Assembly: GCA_015063725.1 (NCBI GenBank)
Contig: SVTP01000018.1
Location: forward strand, 1-46,415
DNA: 46,415 nt
Source of the DNA: Oscillospiraceae bacterium
GTDB lineage: Bacteria; Bacillota; Clostridia; Oscillospirales; CAG-272
Direction: 5' to 3'
Below the pieces are notes generated by a model. The model was given only the letters and a program-made list of their open reading frames with translations. It was not told where the DNA came from and did not search any database. This document shows, in pieces, positions 33,925 to 40,918 of this stretch. The translations under genes and the position numbers were made by a program. Each line of letters opens with the position of its first letter. The stretch's first letter is position 1.

Positions 33925-35412
33925 TTATTCGGTTGTTTTGGGCACGTAGATGCGGATGCCCGCTTGATCGTCGTGGGTAGCGTTTCCGCCGGCGATCTTA
34001 GAAATGTTAAAGCCAATGTAACTATACGCTGTATAAAGCGCTTCGTCAACGATCATATCGTTATAGTTGTTGCTGCGGCGTTCTTCGCTGTTGGGGGTAC
34101 CCAACGTTTGCCAACCCTCAAGACGGAATTGGTAGCCCGGCAAAATGTTGATGACCGAGCCAACGGGGAGTGTTTCTTGGGTAAAGAGCTTGGTTGCAAT
34201 AAATCCGGGGCTGTTGCCGGCGTTGGTAACCATATTGGATGACGTGGCAGAGGTGGAGTTGTAATATGCACCAATAACCATGCCAAGGTCAAGAATTTCG
34301 TAATCGTCGGGATTGAGGCCAAGACCGATCAAGCAGTTTCTGTCGTTAGCGGTCATTCTGTCAAGTGCAAGGTCGCGCTCGGTGTAGGTGGAGGGGGTAA
34401 CCTCAAAAGGATTTGCAATGGCATTATTGACCGCCTCCTTAATGGCGGGGAGGTGATCGGTAATGTTGCTATAAGCCTTTGGCACAACCGTAAGGTCGGT
34501 GATATCTGCACCTGTGAGCTCCTTGTACCAAGTGAGAGCCGCCGTATATCTGCCGATGTCAGCGGAAAGGTGATAGCCGTCGCGGGTGAGGGTGTCACCA
34601 AGGTAAGAGGTGCGCAAATTCTGAATTGCCGTACCGCTGGGGATGTAGCCCTCAATGTTGTAGTTGCCAACCACCAAGGTTTGCACGGTGTTGACGATAG
34701 CATTGTACATGGTCATTTGGTTTCTGTTATACTTGGCAAAATCTCCGTGACTCGAATTGGACTGATATGCCCATGTTATGTGGAAGTAGATTTTTACAAA
34801 GGGATCTACGCGGTCTCTAACGTAATCAATAATGTATTGCATATTGCCGTAAGACTCGGGAATGCCACTGTAACCGCTGACCTGCTGGACGGTGATGATC
34901 TGCCAATCGGCATAATCCAAGCCGTATTGGATGTTTTGCTTGGAGGATGTCCAACCGCTGCCGGTGTTTACACGAAAATCGTAGGCAGCCGCGCCGTTTT
35001 CAATATGGGTTCTGTGTCTGTCAAGCGAGCAACCGCCATAGTAGAGATTGCCAAGAATGAAATCTGTGTAGCCTTCGCCAACAAGAATTTCGGCAAGGTG
35101 CTCCATTGCATCCGAGCTAAAGCTGTTGCCAATAGCCAAAATTCTCAAGGGCTTGGGTTCAACAGGGGTCTCGGGAATGTCATAGTTTGGCTCACTTGTT
35201 GTGGTTTCATCGGGGGTGGTAGTATCGGGGGGAGTTACCACGGGCGTTGTTTCTTCAGGAGTTGTGACCTCGGGCGTGGTTGCCGCAGGTGTTGTGTCCT
35301 CGGTGGTTGCTTGGTCGGGCGTTGTGGCTTGCGGACCTTTTGGAAAATCGCAGGATGCAAACAGCATCAGCATTGCCAAGACGAGCGCGAGCAGAGAAAC
35401 TGTCTTTTTCAT
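33925..35412 (-). CDS. DUF4886-family lipoprotein (SGNH-hydrolase fold)
   Basis: 495 aa. Lipobox LMLFASC (C21), then a Thr/Pro/Glu-rich spacer to about residue 88. The catalytic-looking domain begins LRILAIGNSFSSDAMEHL: GNSF corresponds to block I of SGNH hydrolases, with S97 the probable nucleophile. Later DGYHLS supplies the Asp-x-x-His block V pair. DUF4886 proteins are presumed esterases or deacylases acting on cell-surface or dietary glycans; substrate unknown. After the catalytic region lies an extra C-terminal domain of ~120 residues (LDLGMVIGAYYNSTSATSSN, FRLEGWQTLG), perhaps carbohydrate-binding. ATG at 35412 after GGAGAAG. A single-gene unit with its own promoter. Confidence 0.87.
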   Translation of the reverse strand: MKKTVSLLALVLAMLMLFASCDFPKGPQATTPDQATTEDTTPAATTPEVTTPEETTPVVTPPDTTTPDETTTSEPNYDIPETPVEPKPLRILAIGNSFSSDAMEHLAEILVGEGYTDFILGNLYYGGCSLDRHRTHIENGAAAYDFRVNTGSGWTSSKQNIQYGLDYADWQIITVQQVSGYSGIPESYGNMQYIIDYVRDRVDPFVKIYFHITWAYQSNSSHGDFAKYNRNQMTMYNAIVNTVQTLVVGNYNIEGYIPSGTAIQNLRTSYLGDTLTRDGYHLSADIGRYTAALTWYKELTGADITDLTVVPKAYSNITDHLPAIKEAVNNAIANPFEVTPSTYTERDLALDRMTANDRNCLIGLGLNPDDYEILDLGMVIGAYYNSTSATSSNMVTNAGNSPGFIATKLFTQETLPVGSVINILPGYQFRLEGWQTLGTPNSEERRSNNYNDMIVDEALYTAYSYIGFNISKIAGGNATHDDQAGIRIYVPKTTE

Positions 35413-35457
35413 AAAACTTCTCCTTATGCCAAAATTTGCAAAAGCTTTGATATTTAT

Positions 35458-35487
35458 ATTGTACCACAAAAGGGATAGCGTTGTCAA
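35458..35487 (-). promoter_or_regulatory. Promoter of the DUF4886 lipoprotein gene
   Basis: Minus strand TTGACA (35487-35482), an 18-bp spacer, TACAAT (35463-35458) with TGG before the -10. Confidence 0.78.
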
Positions 35488-35498
35488 TATTGAAATAG

Positions 35499-35523
35499 AA
35501 AAAAGGACACCGAGGGTGTCCTT
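35499..35523 (-). terminator. Terminator of the 180-aa membrane protein gene
   Basis: AAGGACACC-CTC-GGTGTCCTT stem on the minus strand followed by a T-run. Confidence 0.82.
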
Positions 35524-35568
35524 GATTTGTGGGGAGGCGGAGTTTTTACGCTATGTTTGTAAACGAGG

Positions 35569-36111
35569 TTATGTATTATCGGAGAGCTTCACAAACTCTT
35601 TCATCCAAGCAGATGTGTTTTCAAAATCCTTTACACCGTAGATGACAAAGGAACGCTGCTCTTTTTCGGTTTCACTCACGTTGACATCGCCACATATGCG
35701 TATATGACCGCAAGAAAATCTTTTTTCAAAAGGGGTTTGCAGATACTCTATGCTTTCTATATTGTAAAGAGTATATGTTCTTTCATATTTGGACACGTTT
35801 CCGGTGCCTCCCCATATACGTCTCGCCAAAAGCAGGTTTAGCATATCCGACCGATGTTGAAATTGAATCGTACCGTGCGTTACGTCTAAACACTTTGGAC
35901 TGCTGAGTAGTTTTATAATCATAATTGCTAAACATCCGCAACAGAGTATGAGAAGCCTTTGCCAATCAAATGTATGATTTACAATATCGAATATCGTATA
36001 AAGAATAGGCAACGCAAATAATACAGTGAGCCATATTAAATTTTGTTTTGTTTGAATGTTAAAGAGTCGATTTAATTTTACTTCATAGCAAGCATTGTTT
36101 TCGTTTTCCAT
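35569..36111 (-). CDS. Small membrane protein with a possible bacterial PH-like domain
   Basis: 180 aa. I do not recognise a named family. Two membrane helices lie near residues 25-70 (LIWLTVLFALPILYTIF and LLILCCGCLAIMIIKLL). After them comes a soluble beta-rich region: TYTLYNIESIEYLQTPFEKRF, then CGHIRICGDVNV, FVIYGVKDFENTSAWMKEF. This order of strands with a closing helix resembles bacterial PH-like domains that follow two helices. The ATG at 36111 is chosen because AAAGGCGGTG precedes it; the frame stays open upstream through non-coding GC-rich DNA, which is fortuitous. Own promoter and terminator. Confidence 0.7.
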   Translation of the reverse strand: MENENNACYEVKLNRLFNIQTKQNLIWLTVLFALPILYTIFDIVNHTFDWQRLLILCCGCLAIMIIKLLSSPKCLDVTHGTIQFQHRSDMLNLLLARRIWGGTGNVSKYERTYTLYNIESIEYLQTPFEKRFSCGHIRICGDVNVSETEKEQRSFVIYGVKDFENTSAWMKEFVKLSDNT

Positions 36112-36133
36112 ATTGCACCGCCTTTCTGTCGTT

Positions 36134-36162
36134 ATTATAGCATAAACTTGTAAATATTGCAA
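36134..36162 (-). promoter_or_regulatory. Promoter of the 180-aa membrane protein gene
   Basis: Minus strand TTGCAA (36162-36157), a 17-bp spacer, TATAAT (36139-36134) with TGC before it. Confidence 0.82.
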
Positions 36163-36175
36163 GAGGGAAGTAACA

Positions 36176-36312
36176 GTGCCGGATTTTCGCCTTCGGCGAA
36201 GTTTCGTTCGCCCTGCGCCTGGTGAATGTCTCGCTGCGCGAGCCGCTCCCCGATCTCTGGGCGGCGAAAGCGCACCAGCATCCCGCGCCTGCGGCGCGGG
36301 TCTGTTTCGAAG
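36176..36312. other. GC-rich hairpin-dense non-coding segment next to tRNA-Gln
   Basis: No gene. It contains a chain of small perfect hairpins: TTCGCC-TTC-GGCGAA (about 36186), CTCGC-TGC-GCGAG (about 36230) and CCCGCGCC-TGC-GGCGCGGG (about 36283). A TCGTTCGCC motif is shared with the 9.3-kb segment. GC content is much higher than the neighbouring genes on the left. Spurious frames run through it on both strands. Confidence 0.5.
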
Positions 36313-36376
36313 AGCTACCCCAGCCAACACAAAGGGCTCACCGATTGGTGAGCCCTTTGTGTTGGCTGGGGTAGCT
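36313..36376. repeat. Perfect 30-bp inverted repeat that includes the 3' end of tRNA-Gln
   Basis: AGCTACCCCAGCCAACACAA continuing to CTCACC (36313-36342), loop GATT, and the exact complement at 36347-36376. The right arm contains the last 14 bases of the tRNA (three T-stem/junction bases, the acceptor strand, discriminator and CCA). The inner part probably works as the tRNA terminator; there is no good T-run. Confidence 0.88.
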
Positions 36377-36439
36377 GGATTCGAACCAGCGAAAATGCCA
36401 GAGTCAAAGTCTGGTGCCTTACCGCTTGGCTATACCCCA
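36363..36439 (-). tRNA. tRNA-Gln (anticodon TTG), CCA encoded
   Basis: The minus-strand sequence begins TGGGGTATAGCCAAGCGG and ends TACCCCA-G-CCA. Anticodon stem-loop CCAGA-CTTTGAC-TCTGG gives anticodon TTG (glutamine, CAA). T-arm GCTGGTTCGAATCCAGC. A strong promoter lies about 20 bp upstream. Its 3' end is part of a perfect long palindrome. Confidence 0.95.
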
Positions 36440-36459
36440 ATATTTGGTTGACCTTTGGT

Positions 36460-36488
36460 ATTATATCACATTTTATTCCCCGTGTCAA
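36460..36488 (-). promoter_or_regulatory. Promoter of tRNA-Gln
   Basis: Minus strand TTGACA (36488-36483), a 17-bp spacer, TATAAT (36465-36460) in TGTGATATAAT; fully consensus. Confidence 0.92.
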
Positions 36489-36612
36489 GAACTTTTTTCG
36501 CTTTTTTTGCAATCTTTTTGTTTCGTTTTTTCGGATTGTTGAGATTTTACATCTTTTTCGTTCTCAAATTGCAAAAATTAGGTAATTTTTTTTGTCGCTT
36601 GGTCTTGCTATT

Positions 36613-36639
36613 TTGCCCCAAATGGTGTATTATTATAAT
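36613..36639 (+). promoter_or_regulatory. Probable promoter of glnA, weak -35
   Basis: TATAAT at 36634-36639 without the TG extension. The best -35 candidate, TTGCCC (36613), gives a 15-bp spacer. The ~125 bp upstream (36489-36612) is T-rich and shows no gene and no GlnR-type TGTNA-N7-TNACA site. Confidence 0.45.
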
Positions 36640-36666
36640 AGAGAAATTTTTTGTGAGGTGTCATTT

Positions 36667-38091
36667 ATGAAAAAAAGCGTAAAAGATATTTTGGCTATGA
36701 TCCGCGATAACGGTATTCAAATGGTCGACTTCAAAATGGTTGACATCAACGGTCAGTATCGCCACGTCACCATTCCCGCAGGGAACTTTTCCGAGGAGAC
36801 AATGAAGAGCGGCATCGGCTTTGATGCCTCCAACTACGGCTATGCGGTTGTAGAAAAGAGCGACATGGTCTTTATCCCCGATCCCGACACGGCTCTCATC
36901 GATCCCTTCTGTTCCATTCCCACGCTCACCATGACGGGCAATGCGATGATCATCGACACCCCCGAGAACAGACCTCTGCCGCAATACCCCCGCAATATCG
37001 TTAAGGCGGCTGAACAGTATATGAAGGATTGTGGCGTTGCCGATACGATGCTCATTCTCCCCGAGTTTGAGTTCTATCTTTTTGACAATGTCGGTTGGGA
37101 AGTACAGCCCAACAGCATCAGCGCGCAGGTCGACGCATGCCAATCCTATTGGAACAGTGCAATTGCAGGCGACGGCGTGATCGTTCCCAAGCAAAAGAAC
37201 TACCACATTGCCAAGCCCTTTGACGTTGCCTACGAGTGCCGCAGCGAGATGTGCATGCACATGAAGGATGCAGGTATTGAGATCAACTATCACCACCCCG
37301 AGGTAGCGGCTTCCGGTCAGTTTGAGATCGAGCCTCAGCTTGGCAAGATGTCCGAAATGGCAGACGCCACCATGATGATCAAATATATCATTCACAACAC
37401 CGCGCTCAAGTATGGCAAGTCGGCAACCTTTATGCCCAAGCCCATCTACGGCGAGGCAGGCAGCGGCATGCACGTGCATATGCTTCTCCTCAAGGACGGA
37501 CAACCCGTTTTTTCGGATGACAACGGCTACGCGCATCTGAGCCGCGAGGCGCACTATTTTATGGGCGGATTGCTCAAGCACATCCACTCCCTGTGCGCGC
37601 TCACCAATCCCAGCACCAACTCCTTCAAGCGTCTTGTTCCCGGCTTTGAAGCACCCGTAACGGTTGGCTACGCAACCTCGAACCGCTCCGCGGTCATTCG
37701 TATTCCCGCTTACGCAAAAGCGCCCAACAAGCGTCGCTTTGAGCTTCGCAACCCCGATGCCACCTGCAATCCTTATTTCTGCTACGCGGCAATCCTGATG
37801 GCAGGTCTTGACGGTATCAAGAACAAGATCGATCCTCACGAGAACGGCTGGGGACCTTACGACTGCAACCTCTTCCACCTGCCTGAGGAAGAAAAGGCAA
37901 AGCTGCAGGGCCTGCCCACCTCTCTGGACGAAGCACTCACCGCGCTGGAAGCCGACCACGACTACCTGACCGCAGGCGGTGTATTCCCCGAGGAACTCAT
38001 CAAAAACTTTATCAAAACCAAGCGCGAAGAATGCCGCCGCATGGCTGCTATCCCTCACCCCGCTGAGTTTGAGCAATATTATAATTTGTAA
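36667..38091 (+). CDS. glnA: Glutamine synthetase type I
   Basis: 474 aa. It makes glutamine from glutamate, ammonia and ATP as a dodecamer. Visible motifs are the beta-grasp N-terminal domain (to ~100), the metal-site strand LPEFEFYLFD, the ammonia/glutamate site HHPEVAASGQFEIE, the ATP-site KPIYGEAGSGMHVH, and NRSAVIRIP with RRFELRNPDATCNPY. The region that holds the adenylylated Tyr in enteric enzymes (NLYDLPPEE) reads NLFHLPEEE, so the modifiable Tyr is Phe (F403) and adenylylation is excluded. The C-terminus (HPAEFEQYYNL) resembles the GSI-beta type. GTGAGGTG precedes the ATG at 36667; the frame open upstream covers the promoter. Single gene. Confidence 0.96.
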   Translation: MKKSVKDILAMIRDNGIQMVDFKMVDINGQYRHVTIPAGNFSEETMKSGIGFDASNYGYAVVEKSDMVFIPDPDTALIDPFCSIPTLTMTGNAMIIDTPENRPLPQYPRNIVKAAEQYMKDCGVADTMLILPEFEFYLFDNVGWEVQPNSISAQVDACQSYWNSAIAGDGVIVPKQKNYHIAKPFDVAYECRSEMCMHMKDAGIEINYHHPEVAASGQFEIEPQLGKMSEMADATMMIKYIIHNTALKYGKSATFMPKPIYGEAGSGMHVHMLLLKDGQPVFSDDNGYAHLSREAHYFMGGLLKHIHSLCALTNPSTNSFKRLVPGFEAPVTVGYATSNRSAVIRIPAYAKAPNKRRFELRNPDATCNPYFCYAAILMAGLDGIKNKIDPHENGWGPYDCNLFHLPEEEKAKLQGLPTSLDEALTALEADHDYLTAGGVFPEELIKNFIKTKREECRRMAAIPHPAEFEQYYNL

Positions 38092-38104
38092 TTGGGACGC
38101 GTTT

Positions 38105-38134
38105 TGGGGGAACTTCTTGCAAGAAGTTCCCCCA
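38105..38134. repeat. 30-bp perfect palindrome after glnA
   Basis: TGGGGGAACTTCTTG and its exact complement, without a T-run. It may act as a transcript-end hairpin for glnA. Confidence 0.75.
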
Positions 38135-38189
38135 AGCCCCCTCAAGAAATTTCGCACAAAATTATCAAAATAGAGTTGTTGCTTTACGG

Positions 38190-38360
38190 ATAGACGGTCG
38201 GCGCGCGCCATGCGGCACGCTTTTGCTGCCGCGAGCGGCTGGGTAGCGAAGCGGCGTGAGCGTAATGAATGACAGTCCGGTGGACTGTCAGAACGCGAAC
38301 GGGACCGAGCCGCAGCGAGACCCACCAAGACCCCATCCGCTAAGAGCGTTGTTTGGCGAG
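38190..38360. repeat. GC-rich intergenic element with a TGACAGTCC hairpin
   Basis: No gene. Purine-rich GCG-type sequence around a perfect hairpin TGACAGTCC-GGT-GGACTGTCA (38270-38290). The texture suggests a dispersed non-coding repeat, but only one copy is in the window. Confidence 0.45.
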
Positions 38361-38387
38361 GGTGATTATAAAAACGGCAATACATCT

Positions 38388-38674
38388 TGTAGGGGCGATT
38401 CAAGAATCGCCCGAAAACAAACAAATGATCGATTGTTAACAATCAACCGGTAGGGGAGTCCCTTGGGGCTCCCGAAAAAACGAGCGATTATCCTGCACAA
38501 AGGCAGGCGATTCGTGAATCGCCCCTACGGTGAACATTAAAAATGCGGCAGGGGACGACCTCTCGGTCGTCCGAAAAACGAACGATTATTGTGTGCAAAA
38601 CGGGAGGCGAAACGCCTCCCCTACGAAAAACGATAAAATCTATTTGTAGGGACCGACGTCCTCGGCGGTCCGCG
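38388..38674. repeat. REP/BIME-like array of six short palindromes
   Basis: Six hairpins: 38393-38412 (GGGCGATTC), 38454-38473 (GGGAGTCCC), 38506-38523 (GGCGATTC), 38553-38572 (GGACGACC), 38602-38620 (GGGAGGCG) and ~38648-38669 (GGACCG). Stem sequences differ but always pair, and most are bordered by GTAGGGG on one side or CCCCTAC on the other. Hairpins 2-3 and 4-5 face each other across a shared spacer (CGAAAAA-CGA-CGATTAT...GCA-AAA), making two ~78-bp composite units. It fits neither CRISPR (no constant repeat) nor coding sequence. Confidence 0.8.
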
Positions 38675-38691
38675 GAATGGATATAATGCAG

Positions 38692-38697
38692 AGGAAA
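38692..38697 (+). promoter_or_regulatory. Possible -10 box of ktrBA at the edge of the repeat array
   Basis: A TATAAT box 29 bp before the KtrB start. The -35 position falls inside the last palindrome (TCCGCG), which is not -35-like. Confidence 0.4.
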
Positions 38698-38725
38698 AGA
38701 CTTTTTATGAAAGGAGGTCAACACC

Positions 38726-40087
38726 TTGCAAAGAGAAAAGAGATTGAGGTTTTCCACAACGCAAATCATCTTATTCAGCTTTTTGGGCGTTATTTTAATT
38801 GGCAGTATTCTTTTGGTATTGCCAATCAGCTCGGCAACAGGGAAAAGCGTACCGTATTTGGATGCGCTCTTTACTGCTACCACATCAACGTGTGTAACGG
38901 GACTTGTTACGCTCCCCACGGTTTCCACGTGGAGCATGTTCGGACAAGTGGTTATTCTTGTTCTCATACAAATCGGCGGTCTTGGCTTTATCGCCATTGT
39001 GTCGGGGTTGATGCTTCTTGTAACACGCCGTATGGGCATTGGACACAAGCTGTTGATTCAGGATGCGTTTAATTTGAACACGATGCAAGGTCTCTCCAAA
39101 TTCATTCGCAACGTGCTTTTGGGAACACTTCTGATCGAAGCGATCGGAGCGGCGCTTTGCATGACCGTTTTTGTGCCGCGATTTGGCGATCGAGGGATCT
39201 GGATCTCGATCTTTCACTCTGTTTCCGCATTCTGCAACGCAGGCATTGATATTTTTGCAGAGAACAGTCTTTGCGATTTTGCAACCAACCCCATCATCAA
39301 CGCAGTGACCTCTGCGCTTATTATTCTGGGGGGCATCGGTTACATCGTTTGGTGGGACGTATTGCGCGTGGTGCGGAGCTGCGCGATCAAAAAAGGTCAT
39401 TTTTGGTGCCATTTGACGCTCCACAGTAAAATTGCCATTACCACATCAGCGCTTTTGATTTTTGGTGGTGGGCTTCTCATTCTGATTTGCGAATTCAATA
39501 ATCCCGCTACCATTGGGGATATGTCATTTTTCGATAAAATACAGGTTTCTTTGTTCCAGTCGGTTACCACAAGAACCGCAGGCTTTGCAAGTGTTCCACA
39601 GGAAAATCTGCGAGACACGACGTCGGTCATTTCTATGGTGATGATGCTTGTGGGGGGCTCTCCCGTAGGAACTGCGGGCGGCTTGAAGACCGTTACCGTT
39701 GCCGTTCTTGTTTGCTCGGCATTGGCGACTGTGCGCAACAAAAATGAGGCAACACTCTTTGGCAGACGCGTCTCATCTGATTCTATCCGCCGCGCGGTTG
39801 CGGTGGTCATAACCTTTGGTTGTATCGCACTTGTCAGCACTGTTCTTTTGGCGGCGGCAACGGGGGCAAATCTTTTAGACGTTGTTTATGAGTCGGTCAG
39901 TGCCATTGCCACAGTCGGGCTTTCCCGTAATTTTACGGGCAGTCTCAATGCGTGGGGTAAGCTGATTGTTATTGTTACCATGTATCTTGGTAGGGTAGGA
40001 CCTATTTCTTTGGCGGTTGCTATTGGCAGTCAAAACGAGAGCCAGAATGTGATCTCCGAGCCCGTTGAGGACATTAGTATCGGATAA
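38726..40087 (+). CDS. ktrB: KtrB/TrkH-family potassium uptake channel subunit
   Basis: 453 aa, an integral membrane protein with four M1-P-M2 repeats. The pore loops are TSTCVTGLVT, SVSAFCNAGIDIF, TTRTAGFAS and SAIATVGLSRN; each has the single filter Gly that gives K+ (with Na+) conduction in this superfamily. Its length fits KtrB rather than the longer TrkH. The start is a TTG at 38726, 8 bases after AAGGAGGT; the first residues QREKRLRFSTTQIILFSFLG match the family N-terminus. The regulatory RCK subunit ktrA follows after 15 bp, so the pair forms a nucleotide-gated K+ uptake system used for osmoadaptation. Confidence 0.93.
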   Translation: MQREKRLRFSTTQIILFSFLGVILIGSILLVLPISSATGKSVPYLDALFTATTSTCVTGLVTLPTVSTWSMFGQVVILVLIQIGGLGFIAIVSGLMLLVTRRMGIGHKLLIQDAFNLNTMQGLSKFIRNVLLGTLLIEAIGAALCMTVFVPRFGDRGIWISIFHSVSAFCNAGIDIFAENSLCDFATNPIINAVTSALIILGGIGYIVWWDVLRVVRSCAIKKGHFWCHLTLHSKIAITTSALLIFGGGLLILICEFNNPATIGDMSFFDKIQVSLFQSVTTRTAGFASVPQENLRDTTSVISMVMMLVGGSPVGTAGGLKTVTVAVLVCSALATVRNKNEATLFGRRVSSDSIRRAVAVVITFGCIALVSTVLLAAATGANLLDVVYESVSAIATVGLSRNFTGSLNAWGKLIVIVTMYLGRVGPISLAVAIGSQNESQNVISEPVEDISIG

Positions 40088-40102
40088 GGAAAGGAAAAGA
40101 TT

Positions 40103-40753
40103 ATGAGAAAAAAGAAAACGTACGCCGTGTTTGGTCTTGGCCGTTACGGCAAGGCGGTTGCCACCGAGCTGGTAGATGCAGGTATGGAGGTGCTCGCGGT
40201 TGATACCGATCAAAAGAAGGTGAACGATCTGGCAGCGATCCTTCCCATTTGCAAGTGTGCAGATGTAACCGATCCCGAGGTGATTGCACGTCTCGGCGTT
40301 GCCGACATCAATACAGTTATTGTTTGCATGGCAAGCGATCTTGAGGCGAGCGTAATGGCGGTTACCCTTTGTAAGGAAGCGGGCGTTAAGACCGTTATTG
40401 CCAAGTGTGCCACCGAAATGCACCAAAAGATCCTTTTGCGTGTGGGTGCGGATGAGGTCGTATTTCCCGAAAACGAGTCGGGGGTGCGCCTTGCCAAAAA
40501 TCTGCTTTCGTCGGGGTTCATTGATATGATCTCTCTTTCAAAGGATACCTCTATCGTGGAGATTGAGATCAAGCCCGAGTGGGTTGGCAAAAACCTGATC
40601 GAGTTGAATTTGCGCAAAAAGCACGGCTTTAACGTTGTAGCCATTCGTGAGGGCAAAAAGGTAACGGTGGATATTGATCCCGAGCAACCTTTGTCGGAGC
40701 ATATCACACTCATTGTACTTGCCAACACAACAAAGCTCGCAAAATTCAAATAG
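40103..40753 (+). CDS. ktrA: KtrA/TrkA-family potassium channel regulatory (RCK) subunit
   Basis: 216 aa, cytoplasmic. The N-terminal Rossmann fold has the dinucleotide motif GLGRYG (11-16), then VLAVDTDQKK, whose Asp residues bind the ribose. The RCK N domain is followed by a linker and an RCK C domain (about 135-216: SIVEIEIKPEWVGKNLIELNLRKKHG). It binds ATP/ADP or NAD(H) and, in many homologues, c-di-AMP in the C domain, to gate the KtrB channel encoded directly upstream. ATG preceded by GGAAAGGA. It is the last gene of the two-gene operon, with the terminator at 40782. Confidence 0.94.
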   Translation: MRKKKTYAVFGLGRYGKAVATELVDAGMEVLAVDTDQKKVNDLAAILPICKCADVTDPEVIARLGVADINTVIVCMASDLEASVMAVTLCKEAGVKTVIAKCATEMHQKILLRVGADEVVFPENESGVRLAKNLLSSGFIDMISLSKDTSIVEIEIKPEWVGKNLIELNLRKKHGFNVVAIREGKKVTVDIDPEQPLSEHITLIVLANTTKLAKFK

Positions 40754-40781
40754 AACAAACATAAATTAATGCACAATAGCG

Positions 40782-40823
40782 GCAATCTCCGTGAAACAAT
40801 AAATGTTTACGGAGATTGCTTTT
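40782..40823 (+). terminator. Terminator of ktrBA
   Basis: A 15-bp stem GCAATCTCCGT(G)AAAC/GTTTACGGAGATTGC with one bulge, then TTTT. Confidence 0.82.
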
Positions 40824-40842
40824 ACCTTTTGAAAGAAAAAAC

Positions 40843-40871
40843 TTGCAATTTTTTCAAATGTGTGTTATACT
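40843..40871 (+). promoter_or_regulatory. Promoter of the transglutaminase-like gene
   Basis: TTGCAA at 40843-40848, a 17-bp spacer, TATACT at 40866-40871 with TGT before the -10. Confidence 0.82.
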
Positions 40872-40918
40872 ATTATTGGAATTATCCAAATAATTCCCAA
40901 CAAAAGGAGAGAAAGAAC

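Noticed and set aside
36112-36330. N-terminal extension of the 180-aa membrane protein through the GC-rich segment
   Set aside because: It would read Arg/Ala-rich low-complexity sequence across a good promoter; AAAGGCGGTG and the ATG at 36111 mark the real start.
36661-38442. 593-codon minus-strand frame opposite glnA
   Set aside because: Antisense shadow; glnA motifs are unambiguous on the plus strand.
38388-38674. CRISPR array
   Set aside because: Palindromes vary in sequence, spacing is irregular, no constant repeat is present, and there are no cas genes.
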